From Anaerolineales bacterium UBA3001 (lineage in GTDB: Bacteria; Chloroflexota; Anaerolineae; Anaerolineales; UBA11657), in the NCBI GenBank assembly GCA_002346435.1, contig DDZT01000112.1, forward strand, positions 1 through 6,462: DNA of 6,462 nucleotides. The letters are read 5' to 3'. The notes beneath the pieces are model-generated. The model searched no databases. It had not been told where the DNA came from and saw only the letters and a list, made by a program, of their open reading frames with translations. Below are positions 1 through 6,160 of the stretch, one piece after another. The position numbers were made by a program, and so were the translations under genes. Numbering within the stretch: the first letter of the stretch is position 1; each line of letters starts with the position of its first letter.

Positions 1-898
1 CTTTCTAGGGCCTAACGGTGCTGGTAAGACTACCACAATAAATATGCTAACTACTCTTCTACGACCAACATCTGGTAGTGCATTAGTGAATGGGTATGAT
101 GTTAGTAAGCAGCAGGCATTGGTACGACAGTCGATCGGGATGATTTTTCAGGATGCAAGCTTGGATGATAAACTCACTGGAAGTGAGAATCTTTTGTTTC
201 ATGGAATGTTGTACGGTTTGTCTGCAGATGATTTCTCAGATAAAGCTGCTAAGTTACTGGAAATGGTTGAATTAACTGGTCGAGCTGAGGAAGTAGTCCT
301 GAATTATTCTGGTGGTATGAAGCGTCGTCTGGAAATAGCTCGTGGCTTGTTACACAACCCAAAAATATTGTTCTTGGATGAACCTACATTGGGTCTAGAT
401 CCACAAACCCGCCGACACATTTGGGACTATCTGATAACTTTGCGTGAGCGCCAGGGTGTAACGATGTTTATGACAACTCACTATATGGAAGAAGCGGAAC
501 ATTGTGATCGTATAGCTATTATAGATGATGGCAAAATTGTTGGTCTTGATACTCCGGAAGCACTCAAGGCTATGGTTGGTGGTGATATTATTATGGCAGT
601 TACCGATGATAATGAGCAAGCATCGCTTAGATTGCAAAATTCACATGGTGTTGATACTAGAATAGGACCTGAAAATCAACTTATAATAGAAACAGAGCGT
701 GGGGATCAATTTATCCCCGAAATGATGTCTGTTTTAACTGACATGACACAAGGAAATATATCTGTGAAAAGTGTATACTTGCGGCGTCCTACTCTCGAAG
801 ACGTCTTCGTCAAACTTACTGGTCATGCTATGCGCGACCAAAATGCTGTGGATAAGGATAAAGTTCGCAGTGGTATGCGCAGGTGGCGAGGGCGTTAG
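1..898 (+). CDS. ABC-2 exporter ATPase, DrrA-like (5' end cut by window)
   Basis: Cytoplasmic ATP-hydrolysing subunit of a drug, lipid or polysaccharide-type ABC-2 exporter. The reading frame is already open at position 2, where it encodes FLGPNGAGKTTT, so the Walker A loop is present and the true start lies upstream; the ATG at 44 falls after Walker A and is internal. Counting visible codons (298 in all), one sees the Q-loop glutamine at about 50, the signature YSGGM at 102-106, Walker B ILFLDEP at 122-128 with catalytic Glu 127, the D-loop GLDP at 131-134 and the switch His at 160. The C-terminal region holds RRPTLEDVFVKLTG at 261-274, typical of the accessory domain of DrrA/CcmA-type ATPases. 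A basic tail (RRWRGR) follows. It pairs with the permease immediately downstream. All catalytic motifs are intact. Family assignment is firm; the substrate cannot be read from sequence. Confidence 0.95.
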   Translation, partial: FLGPNGAGKTTTINMLTTLLRPTSGSALVNGYDVSKQQALVRQSIGMIFQDASLDDKLTGSENLLFHGMLYGLSADDFSDKAAKLLEMVELTGRAEEVVLNYSGGMKRRLEIARGLLHNPKILFLDEPTLGLDPQTRRHIWDYLITLRERQGVTMFMTTHYMEEAEHCDRIAIIDDGKIVGLDTPEALKAMVGGDIIMAVTDDNEQASLRLQNSHGVDTRIGPENQLIIETERGDQFIPEMMSVLTDMTQGNISVKSVYLRRPTLEDVFVKLTGHAMRDQNAVDKDKVRSGMRRWRGR

Positions 899-1716
899 AT
901 AACACAAGTAATAATATTATGGAAATGCTAAAACGAAATGTTAGAGGTGCTTATACTATCTGGTACCGTGATATTGTACGTTTCAAACGGGATCGTGTTC
1001 GTATGTTTTCGTCTCTTGGAATGCCAATAGTATATCTTTTTGTATTTGGTAGCGGTTTGTCACCTGCCATGGCGGAGATGGGAGGCGGTAATATAGATTT
1101 CAAGCAATTCATGTTTCCTGGAGTATTGACAATGACCGTATTGTTCACTTCAGTGTTTTCGGCAGTGTCAATTGTATGGGATCGCGAATTTGGATTTCTT
1201 AAAGAGGTCATGGTGGCTCCTGTGTCTAGGGTAGCTGTCGCTCTAGGAAAGGTAGCCGGTGGTAGTACTGTGTCATTGTTCCAAGGATTAATTGTTTTGT
1301 TATTAGCTCCAGTGCTGGGAGTTGAGTTATCAATCTCCCAAATAGTTAGTCTAATTGGGCTTATGGTAATGCTTGCAGTTATGATGACAGCCTTAGGTAT
1401 TCTTATAGCAGCAAGGCAAAAATCTATGGAAGGCTTCCATATGATGATGAATTTCGTGCTATTACCCATGTTTTTTCTTTCTGGTGCATTCTTCCCACTT
1501 CGTGGTGTACCGATTTGGATGTACTTACTGTCAAAATTAGATCCTGTTACTTATGGGGTAGATCCATTAAGACAGGTATCATTACAAGCATTAGTGCCTC
1601 CGGATTTAATGCACACAATATCTTTAAATCCATTGACTTATAATGTGATGATGATGGCCTCTTTTTCTGTTCTATTTTTGGTGCCAGCAGTATGGCTGTT
1701 TGGTAGGCAAGAATAG
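883..1716 (+). CDS. ABC-2 type permease, DrrB-like
   Basis: Integral membrane partner of the preceding ATPase, forming the export channel as a dimer. The 277 residues show an amphipathic N-terminal segment (about 15-40), then six probable membrane helices near 41-60, 78-98, 127-146, 153-177, 186-206 and 255-274. This is the usual ABC-2 topology and length. WDREFGFLKEVMVAPVSR at 99-116 and the FFLSGAFFPL stretch around 197-206 are characteristic of the DrrB/ABC-2 family. The start is uncertain: the GTG at 883 overlaps the ATPase gene by 16 bp, while in-frame ATGs at 919 and 925 would leave a short gap and give a protein starting just before the amphipathic helix. None has a good ribosome-binding site at proper distance (AAGGA at 854-858 is 24 nt from the GTG), so translational coupling to the ATPase is likely. 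The gene ends with three in-frame stops in a row, TAG TGA TAA (1714-1722). Confidence 0.93.
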   Translation: MARALDNTSNNIMEMLKRNVRGAYTIWYRDIVRFKRDRVRMFSSLGMPIVYLFVFGSGLSPAMAEMGGGNIDFKQFMFPGVLTMTVLFTSVFSAVSIVWDREFGFLKEVMVAPVSRVAVALGKVAGGSTVSLFQGLIVLLLAPVLGVELSISQIVSLIGLMVMLAVMMTALGILIAARQKSMEGFHMMMNFVLLPMFFLSGAFFPLRGVPIWMYLLSKLDPVTYGVDPLRQVSLQALVPPDLMHTISLNPLTYNVMMMASFSVLFLVPAVWLFGRQE

Positions 1717-1822
1717 TGATAATGTCCTTGGAAAATTCTAAGTTTGCGCAGAAACTTAGAGACACATATATATTTCTAATAGTAATTCGATAACATATTG
1801 TATGACATATTATAGTGATAAT
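1713..1822 (+). repeat. 11-bp direct repeat ATAGTGATAAT, 99 bp apart
   Basis: ATAGTGATAAT occurs at 1713-1723, across the stop codon of the ABC-2 permease, and again at 1812-1822 in the gap upstream of the adaptor gene. The match is exact and ends on both sides. It may be a chance match in AT-rich sequence, a relic of a local duplication, or paired protein-binding sites; nothing in the sequence decides among these. Confidence 0.4.
1737..1760. repeat. 9-bp perfect inverted repeat (operator or hairpin)
   Basis: TCTAAGTTT at 1737-1745 is followed after a 6-nt spacer (GCGCAG) by its exact reverse complement AAACTTAGA at 1752-1760. It begins 20 nt after the permease stop codon. Placement suits a transcription terminator, but the stem has only three G-C pairs and no T-run follows (GACACATATA comes next), so a classical intrinsic terminator is unlikely. 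A 24-bp dyad of this shape would also fit a dimeric repressor site or an mRNA 3'-end stabilising hairpin. The symmetry is certain; the role is not. Confidence 0.55.
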
Positions 1823-1828
1823 ATCTAA

Positions 1829-1859
1829 AGAGTTAATTATGAACTCTAATACATATAAT
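1829..1859 (+). promoter_or_regulatory. candidate promoter of the adaptor operon with overlapping dyad
   Basis: A perfect TATAAT lies at 1854-1859, about 60 nt before the adaptor ATG. The -35 position has only poor matches (AGTTAA at 1831-1836, 17 nt upstream), and there is no extended -10 TG. The -35 zone is covered by an inverted repeat, AGAGTT (1829-1834) and AACTCT (1842-1847) with a 7-nt spacer. This is the placement expected of a repressor or activator site. In such AT-rich DNA a TATAAT arises easily by chance, so this is a suggestion only. Confidence 0.35.
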
Positions 1860-1898
1860 GCAATATTTACAGCAATACTGTTGATTTAATTATTGCAT
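1858..1898 (+). repeat. 8-bp inverted repeat in the probable leader of the adaptor mRNA
   Basis: ATGCAATA at 1858-1865 pairs exactly with TATTGCAT at 1891-1898, enclosing 25 nt that contain a smaller ACAG/CTGT stem (1869-1872 with 1878-1881). If transcription starts just after the TATAAT box, most of this structure would lie in the 5' leader, 4 nt ahead of the ribosome-binding site. It could modulate translation, or it may be fortuitous. Confidence 0.35.
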
Positions 1899-1901
1899 AC
1901 C

Positions 1902-1909
1902 AAAGGTGG
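1902..1909 (+). promoter_or_regulatory. ribosome-binding site of the adaptor gene
   Basis: AAAGGTGG is a good Shine-Dalgarno match 11 nt before the ATG at 1921. It supports that ATG as the start of the long adaptor and the assignment of the preceding region as its leader. Confidence 0.7.
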
Positions 1910-1920
1910 TAATAGCATAA

Positions 1921-4143
1921 ATGAATACGGGTAATAACAATCAAAAGACACGAGTAGTTCCACGTTGGGTTGTAGTACTTGGCATAATGGTGATTATGGG
2001 TATTGTTGTATATGGTTTGGCTCGTATAGTTCTTCCTATGCAGCAGGCCTCAAATCAGCAAGCTTCTGAATCTTCTAGGGAGTTTAATAGGGGTTCGGGT
2101 GCGCGAGGTGGAGGAGGGCGTGGACGAGGCCCATTTGGTTTTGTGCAGCGTTTATTCCGGGGTGGTCCCAGCGAAGAGGAATTGGTAGAAACCGGCGAAG
2201 TGGTTTTGTTAGATGCAGAACGTATCATTGATGCTTCCGGCACACTTATCGCTTCACAATCAGGAGATATATATTGGGAAACTAGTGGTATTGTTGCCAA
2301 AGTTATGGTAGAAGTGGGTGACGATGTTAGTAAGGGTGATGTTTTAATGGAACTTGATCCATTGAGTGCTCCACAAAATGTGATTATGGCACAGGCTGAC
2401 TTGATATCAGCACGAAAAGATTTAGATGAATTACTTAATCCAACTGATTTACAAATTAGTAACGCACAAAAATCTGTAGCAGACGCAATGGAAGATTTGG
2501 AAAATATACAGAATCCGACCACATCAAGCCTGGCGCAAGCCAAGCAGGCAGTGGCAGATGCCAGAGATGCGTTCAATGAACTCGAGAGTCCTAGTACTGC
2601 ACAGATTGCATCCGCAGAGCAGGAGGTTGCATCCAAGAAAGACGCGCTTAGAGATAAAAAGCAAGCTTTGGATGATCTACTAAATCCAGACATTCAGGAT
2701 CTTCAAGATGCTTTGCGGGATGCTGAATTTGATTTAGCTCGTGCTGAACAAGATGTCGAACTTGCGGATATTGGTACAGCTACTAGTGCTCTTCAGAATG
2801 CACTTGATAAATTGGACGATATGAAAGAAAGGCAGGTCAGTGTCCAAAAAGCAATTGATGGTTGTGTGGTAAACAAGGTTGAAGAAGAGGCTGATAAAGA
2901 CTATATCCAGCTTACTGTGACTGAAGAGCTCGTATACAAAGGTTACACTTATATGGTGGGTCCAGTTTACCAGGTATTTGAGGATACAGGTAATGTACTT
3001 AAGGATACTTATGGGGGCATTGTGGAGCACCAATTATTTAGAATTTGCGACAGTACTCGAGCAGTTTCGGTAGATGGGGTGACAAGGACACTGTTGGAAG
3101 CTAACGAGGATGTGTCTGCTGCTAAAGAAAGAGTTCGAGAAGCAGAATTACAGGTTGAGCAAACTCGTATGAGCAATACAACTGCTGTGGACCTGGCTGC
3201 TAAGAAAGTGAGCGATGCACAAGAAGATTTGGATGATGCATTAGCTGGAGTTGATTCAATTGATCAAGCCCTAATGGAGGCAGATGTGCAAGATGCTGCT
3301 GGTGAATTATCCGAATCGGAAGAGGATTTATCCAGTCTGCTTGATCCACAGCCAGAAGATTTGGATGTTGCAAAGGCTAATCTAGTAGATGCTGAAGATG
3401 ATTTGGAAATATTGCTTAATCCTCGATCGATTGATATTGACTTATCAAGATCTAAACTTGCTGATGCAGAAAAGAAGCTGCAGGAGCTGGTCGTAGGACC
3501 AGACGAAGATGATATTGCAGTAGCTGAAGCTAAGGTCACAGCTGCACAAGCTACTTTGAGTTCTCTATGGCTAGAAGCGCCTTTTAGTGGCAAAGTTGTC
3601 GAACTGAACTATCTTACTGGAGATTCAACAGATCAATCAACTCCTGCTGTGAGGTTGGCAAATACCGACAAGTTGTTAGTAGAAGTATCAGTTGATGAGA
3701 CTGAGGTTAACGGCATTGAAATAGGCCAACCAGCTATTGTTACATTTGATGCTATGTCATATACGGAAGTTCGTGCGCTAGTCACTAATATTGCACCATT
3801 TGGCGAAACTGTTCAGGGATTGGTACGCTACCCTGTTACTGTCACACTTAGGAATCAGTCGGAAGGTGTTATGTTGGGTATGACCTCATACGTGAAAATT
3901 GTAACAGAGGTTTTAGAGGAAGAATTGGCGGTACCCATTGATTCCGTTAAATATGATGATGAAGGTGAATATGTGATGCTGTTTGATACTTCGTCTAATG
4001 AGCAGACTCGCGTAACTATAGAAAGTGGAGTTATTCAAGGTGATCAAGTGATTGTAAGGGGTGATTTGCAGCCTGGTCAGCAAGTAGTGATTTTCACTCC
4101 AAAGCCGACTGATAGTGGTAGCCCATTTGGAGGTCGGGATTAG
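1921..4143 (+). CDS. Oversized HlyD/MacA-type membrane-fusion adaptor (740 aa)
   Basis: Membrane-anchored adaptor of the MacB-type exporter encoded next to it; it should sit outside the cytoplasmic membrane on the permease. Order of parts: a short cytoplasmic N-terminus; one membrane helix at about 15-38 with no lipobox; a Gln/Ser then Gly/Arg-rich linker at about 41-83; a first beta/lipoyl half at about 94-147 (GIVAKVMVEVGDDVSKGDVL at 123-142); a first coiled-coil arm at about 153-308; a non-heptad insert at about 310-390; a second coiled-coil arm at about 391-548; the second lipoyl half at 551-582 (APFSGKVVEL); a beta-barrel domain at about 583-662; and a membrane-proximal domain to the end. 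MacA-like adaptors are about 370-400 residues, so this one is roughly doubled, almost wholly in the coiled-coil arms and insert. Its only cysteines are 315 and 376. The start is supported by a good ribosome-binding site. Family assignment is firm; partner and substrate specificity are inferred. Confidence 0.92.
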   Translation: MNTGNNNQKTRVVPRWVVVLGIMVIMGIVVYGLARIVLPMQQASNQQASESSREFNRGSGARGGGGRGRGPFGFVQRLFRGGPSEEELVETGEVVLLDAERIIDASGTLIASQSGDIYWETSGIVAKVMVEVGDDVSKGDVLMELDPLSAPQNVIMAQADLISARKDLDELLNPTDLQISNAQKSVADAMEDLENIQNPTTSSLAQAKQAVADARDAFNELESPSTAQIASAEQEVASKKDALRDKKQALDDLLNPDIQDLQDALRDAEFDLARAEQDVELADIGTATSALQNALDKLDDMKERQVSVQKAIDGCVVNKVEEEADKDYIQLTVTEELVYKGYTYMVGPVYQVFEDTGNVLKDTYGGIVEHQLFRICDSTRAVSVDGVTRTLLEANEDVSAAKERVREAELQVEQTRMSNTTAVDLAAKKVSDAQEDLDDALAGVDSIDQALMEADVQDAAGELSESEEDLSSLLDPQPEDLDVAKANLVDAEDDLEILLNPRSIDIDLSRSKLADAEKKLQELVVGPDEDDIAVAEAKVTAAQATLSSLWLEAPFSGKVVELNYLTGDSTDQSTPAVRLANTDKLLVEVSVDETEVNGIEIGQPAIVTFDAMSYTEVRALVTNIAPFGETVQGLVRYPVTVTLRNQSEGVMLGMTSYVKIVTEVLEEELAVPIDSVKYDDEGEYVMLFDTSSNEQTRVTIESGVIQGDQVIVRGDLQPGQQVVIFTPKPTDSGSPFGGRD
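2389..2688 (+). repeat. 25-residue helical repeats, first coiled-coil arm of the adaptor
   Basis: Adaptor residues about 157-256 fall into repeated units of alanine-rich helix ending in L-x-x-L-x-x-P. The breaking prolines are at residues 174 (LLNPTD), 199 (IQNPTT), 224 (LESPST) and 256 (LLNPDI), a spacing of 25, 25 and 32. Each unit has the pattern I/L-x-x-A-x-x-x-V-x-x-A. The likely origin is tandem duplication of one helix segment (75 bp per unit), since diverged at DNA level. The 32-residue unit carries an extra heptad (7 residues). Confidence 0.8.
3283..3501 (+). repeat. 25-residue helical repeats, second coiled-coil arm of the adaptor
   Basis: Adaptor residues about 455-527 repeat the same unit as the first arm, with breaking prolines at 476 (LLDPQP), 501 (LLNPRS) and 527 (VVGPDE), a spacing of 25 and 26. 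The pattern D-L/I-x-V-A-x-A-x-x-x-V-x-A resembles first-arm units such as that at residues 177-199. Matching repeats in both arms suggest that the hairpin was lengthened symmetrically, so that each added unit in one arm can pack against one in the other. Confidence 0.78.
4129..4134 (+). promoter_or_regulatory. ribosome-binding site favouring the TTG start at 4147
   Basis: GGAGGT lies inside the last codons of the adaptor gene, 12 nt before TTG 4147 and 30 nt before the first in-frame ATG at 4165. The spacing is a little long for the TTG but far too long for the ATG, so it supports the TTG start. Its position within the upstream gene implies coupled translation. Confidence 0.5.
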
Positions 4144-4146
4144 ATC

Positions 4147-4863
4147 TTGGATATTGATAAAGATATGCAAGCCAATGATGGCGTAGTAATTCGAATTGAG
4201 GGTATTAGCAAACATTATCAAATGGGTGAAACCATTGTGCGTGCTTTGGATGGTGTTGATCTCTCTGTAAAAACAGGAGAGATGCTTTCTATAATGGGTG
4301 CGTCTGGATCAGGTAAGAGCACATTGATGGCTATACTTGGTTGCTTAGATAAACCAACCAATGGGCGTTATTGGCTAGATGGATTGTACGTTGAATCTAT
4401 GAGTGATGCTGAATTGGCAGCAATACGTGGAAACAAGATAGGTTTTGTTTTTCAACAATTCAATTTGTTAGCTCGAACTAGCGCGCTTGAGAATGTCATG
4501 CTTCCCTTAACCTATGCTGGAGTCGGTGGCCGTGACAAACAGGATCAGGCTAAAGCAGCACTTGATCTTGTTGGATTGAGTGATAGAGTACATCATAGTC
4601 CGAGTGAGTTATCAGGTGGGCAGCAGCAACGTGTTGCTATTGCCCGTGCTTTGGTAAATAGGCCTGCGATTCTCCTGGCGGATGAACCAACTGGTGCGCT
4701 TGATTCTAAAACAGGTGCTGAACTTATGGATCTATTTCAGAAATTGCATAATGAACAAGGTATTACTCTGTGCATAGTAACTCACGATTCTAAAGTGGCA
4801 GCTCTTATGCCTAGAAGTGTAATACTCCATGATGGACGTATATCAGGAGACGAAAGCAAATGA
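4147..4863 (+). CDS. MacB/LolD-family ABC transporter ATPase
   Basis: Cytoplasmic ATPase that powers the adjacent FtsX/MacB-type permease; two copies should bind one permease dimer. Its 238 residues form a single nucleotide-binding domain with every motif intact: Walker A GASGSGKST at 51-59, Q-loop FQQFNLL with Gln 103, signature LSGGQQQR at 155-162, Walker B ILLADEP at 175-181 with catalytic Glu 180, D-loop ALD at 184-186 and switch His 213. MSIMGASGSGKST-like spacing, FQQFNLL and the signature sequence are those of the MacB/LolD/FtsE group. In Gram-negative MacB this domain is fused to the permease; here it is a separate gene, as in Bacillus YknY. The gap from the adaptor stop is 3 bp and it overlaps the permease by 4 bp (ATGA), so all three are cotranslated. 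The start is TTG 4147 or ATG 4165; the choice changes only six residues outside the domain. Confidence 0.95.
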   Translation: MDIDKDMQANDGVVIRIEGISKHYQMGETIVRALDGVDLSVKTGEMLSIMGASGSGKSTLMAILGCLDKPTNGRYWLDGLYVESMSDAELAAIRGNKIGFVFQQFNLLARTSALENVMLPLTYAGVGGRDKQDQAKAALDLVGLSDRVHHSPSELSGGQQQRVAIARALVNRPAILLADEPTGALDSKTGAELMDLFQKLHNEQGITLCIVTHDSKVAALMPRSVILHDGRISGDESK

Positions 4864-6083
4864 ATTTACTAGCAAATATCCGCGTAGCCTTGCGCGCACT
4901 TGCAGTTAACAAACTTCGTTCTGTTCTTACTATGCTAGGAATAATAATTGGTGTTGCTGCTGTAGTTGCTCTAATGGCAATTGGTAATGGGGCTACTGCA
5001 TCCATTACGGATCAAATTGAAGGTATTGGATCCAATAACATTCAAGTATTTCCTGGAACATGGGAACGGGGTGGACAACGTATTCAAGCAAAGCTCACTT
5101 ATGATGATTACAACAAACTGTCTGATAATCTGGAGAAGGTTAGAGTAATGGCACCTACAGTAAGTAGGGGATTACAACTTACTTATGGTGGAAACACTGT
5201 GGATGTAGAAGTTAAAGGTACTCTGCCAGAATATCAGCAAGTGCGTTCTATGGAATTGGCTCAGGGGCGCTTTTTGTCATATGCTGATAATGCAGGCAGG
5301 GCCAGAGTAGTAGTCTTAGGATCAGAGACTGCCACAGAACTGTTTGCTGGATTAAATCCAATGGGAAGGACAATTAGAATTGACGGTATATTTTTTGAAG
5401 TGATTGGTGTGCTTGAAAGTAAGGGGGGAGGAGGATTTGGTAGCGAAGATGATGTGGCATTGATTCCTATGGAAACTGGATATACTCGTTTATTTGGCAA
5501 CCGTGCTATCAGTAATGGCGTACGAACAGTTAGTTCTGTTTCCATGTCAGCATCTACAGCAGAGGACGTTGAATGGGTGATGGTGCAAATTGAACGTATT
5601 ATGCGACAGCAACATGGTTTGAAATTGCGAGACGACTTAGATTTTTCGGTATTCAGTCAGAATGCTTTCTTAGAAGCATTTGATCAGATCACTGCTACTC
5701 TGACTATGTTTCTTGGAGCAATTGCTGGGATTTCGTTATTGGTTGGTGGAATTGGTATCATGAACATCATGTTAGTTTCTGTAACGGAACGTACACGGGA
5801 GATAGGGCTGCGTAAAGCAGTAGGAGCAAGACGCAGTACAATAATGTTGCAATTCTTGATTGAAACTATAGTGCTCAGTTTGATAGGCGGAATAACAGGG
5901 ATAGGTGTAGGTTGGGGAATAGCCTATGGGGTAAGTGCAGCAGATCTGGTCCAGGCCAGTATAGAAACAAATACAATTGTGATGGCCTTCTGTTTTGCGG
6001 CATTTGTGGGTATATTTTTTGGTATATACCCTGCGAGTCGTGCTGCTAGACTCAGTCCTATAGAAGCATTACGGTACGAGTAG
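4860..6083 (+). CDS. MacB/FtsX-type ABC transporter permease
   Basis: Membrane subunit of the adaptor-ATPase-permease exporter. Its 407 residues show the MacB layout: one membrane helix near 22-44 after the motif NKLRSVLTMLGIIIGVAAVV; a large extracytoplasmic domain at about 45-277, including a Gly-rich turn SKGGGGFGSEDD (187-198); then three helices near 278-304, 330-356 and 370-391. Between the second and third lies the cytoplasmic coupling segment VTERTREIGLRKAVGAR (308-323 region), which contacts the ATPase. The C-terminus PASRAARLSPIEALRYE is diagnostic of the family. Known MacB proteins do not carry substrate through the membrane; they use ATP in the cytoplasm to move the outer domain and drive export there. 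The ATG overlaps the ATPase stop (ATGA) and has AGGAGA at 4845-4850, 9 nt upstream, which makes this start secure. The cargo is unknown. Confidence 0.95.
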   Translation: MNLLANIRVALRALAVNKLRSVLTMLGIIIGVAAVVALMAIGNGATASITDQIEGIGSNNIQVFPGTWERGGQRIQAKLTYDDYNKLSDNLEKVRVMAPTVSRGLQLTYGGNTVDVEVKGTLPEYQQVRSMELAQGRFLSYADNAGRARVVVLGSETATELFAGLNPMGRTIRIDGIFFEVIGVLESKGGGGFGSEDDVALIPMETGYTRLFGNRAISNGVRTVSSVSMSASTAEDVEWVMVQIERIMRQQHGLKLRDDLDFSVFSQNAFLEAFDQITATLTMFLGAIAGISLLVGGIGIMNIMLVSVTERTREIGLRKAVGARRSTIMLQFLIETIVLSLIGGITGIGVGWGIAYGVSAADLVQASIETNTIVMAFCFAAFVGIFFGIYPASRAARLSPIEALRYE

Positions 6084-6147
6084 TTAAGTAGTGTATCTGT
6101 TTCGTTAACAATGCCAAACATTTACCTTGTTCTGAACACGTAGGAGT

Positions 6148-6152
6148 AAGGA
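6148..6152 (+). promoter_or_regulatory. ribosome-binding site of folD
   Basis: AAGGA lies 8 nt before the ATG at 6161, with a second purine-rich block AGGAG at 6142-6146 just upstream. Together they fix the ATG at 6161 as the start. Confidence 0.7.
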
Positions 6153-6160
6153 TTACTGAA

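Larger units (their letters stand above)
1717..1920. other. AT-rich intergenic region between two exporter operons
   Basis: This 204-bp gap is the only sizeable non-coding stretch in the window. It is visibly richer in A and T than its flanks. It holds a 9-bp perfect inverted repeat (1737-1760), a 6-bp one (1829-1847), an 8-bp one (1858-1898), the second copy of an 11-bp direct repeat (1812-1822), four copies of ACATAT (1764, 1793, 1805, 1851), a TATAAT box and the adaptor gene's ribosome-binding site. I infer that it carries the end of the first operon and the control region of the second. No convincing protein-coding gene lies in it. Confidence 0.7.

Noticed and set aside
44..46. ATG at 44 as the start of the first ATPase
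   Set aside because: The frame is open upstream to position 2 and encodes the Walker A loop before this ATG, so the methionine is internal.
951..1469. 172-codon open frame on the minus strand
   Set aside because: Antisense to the well-supported ABC-2 permease; the translation has no recognisable domain.
1722..1793. 23-codon ATG frame in the gap after the permease
   Set aside because: No ribosome-binding site at proper distance, it runs through the inverted repeat, and its composition is that of random AT-rich DNA. A leader peptide cannot be excluded but is unsupported.
2055..2693. 212-codon open frame on the minus strand
   Set aside because: It lies wholly antisense to the adaptor's repeats. 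Its Ser/Ala/Cys-rich product reflects the reverse complement of Ala/Asp/Leu-rich codons, and it has no family motifs.
1921..4143. Adaptor as a fusion of two genes or a frameshifted pair
   Set aside because: The frame is continuous. The two lipoyl halves flank one long hairpin in the order expected of a single HlyD-type protein, so length comes from insertion and repeats, not fusion.
6107..6131. AACAA…TTGTT inverted repeat between the permease and folD as a terminator
   Set aside because: Only 5 bp with a 15-nt loop, AT-rich, and no T-run after it.
6105..6133. TTAACA as the -35 box of a folD promoter
   Set aside because: At 17-nt spacing the -10 position reads TGTTCT, a poor match, so a promoter is not supported.
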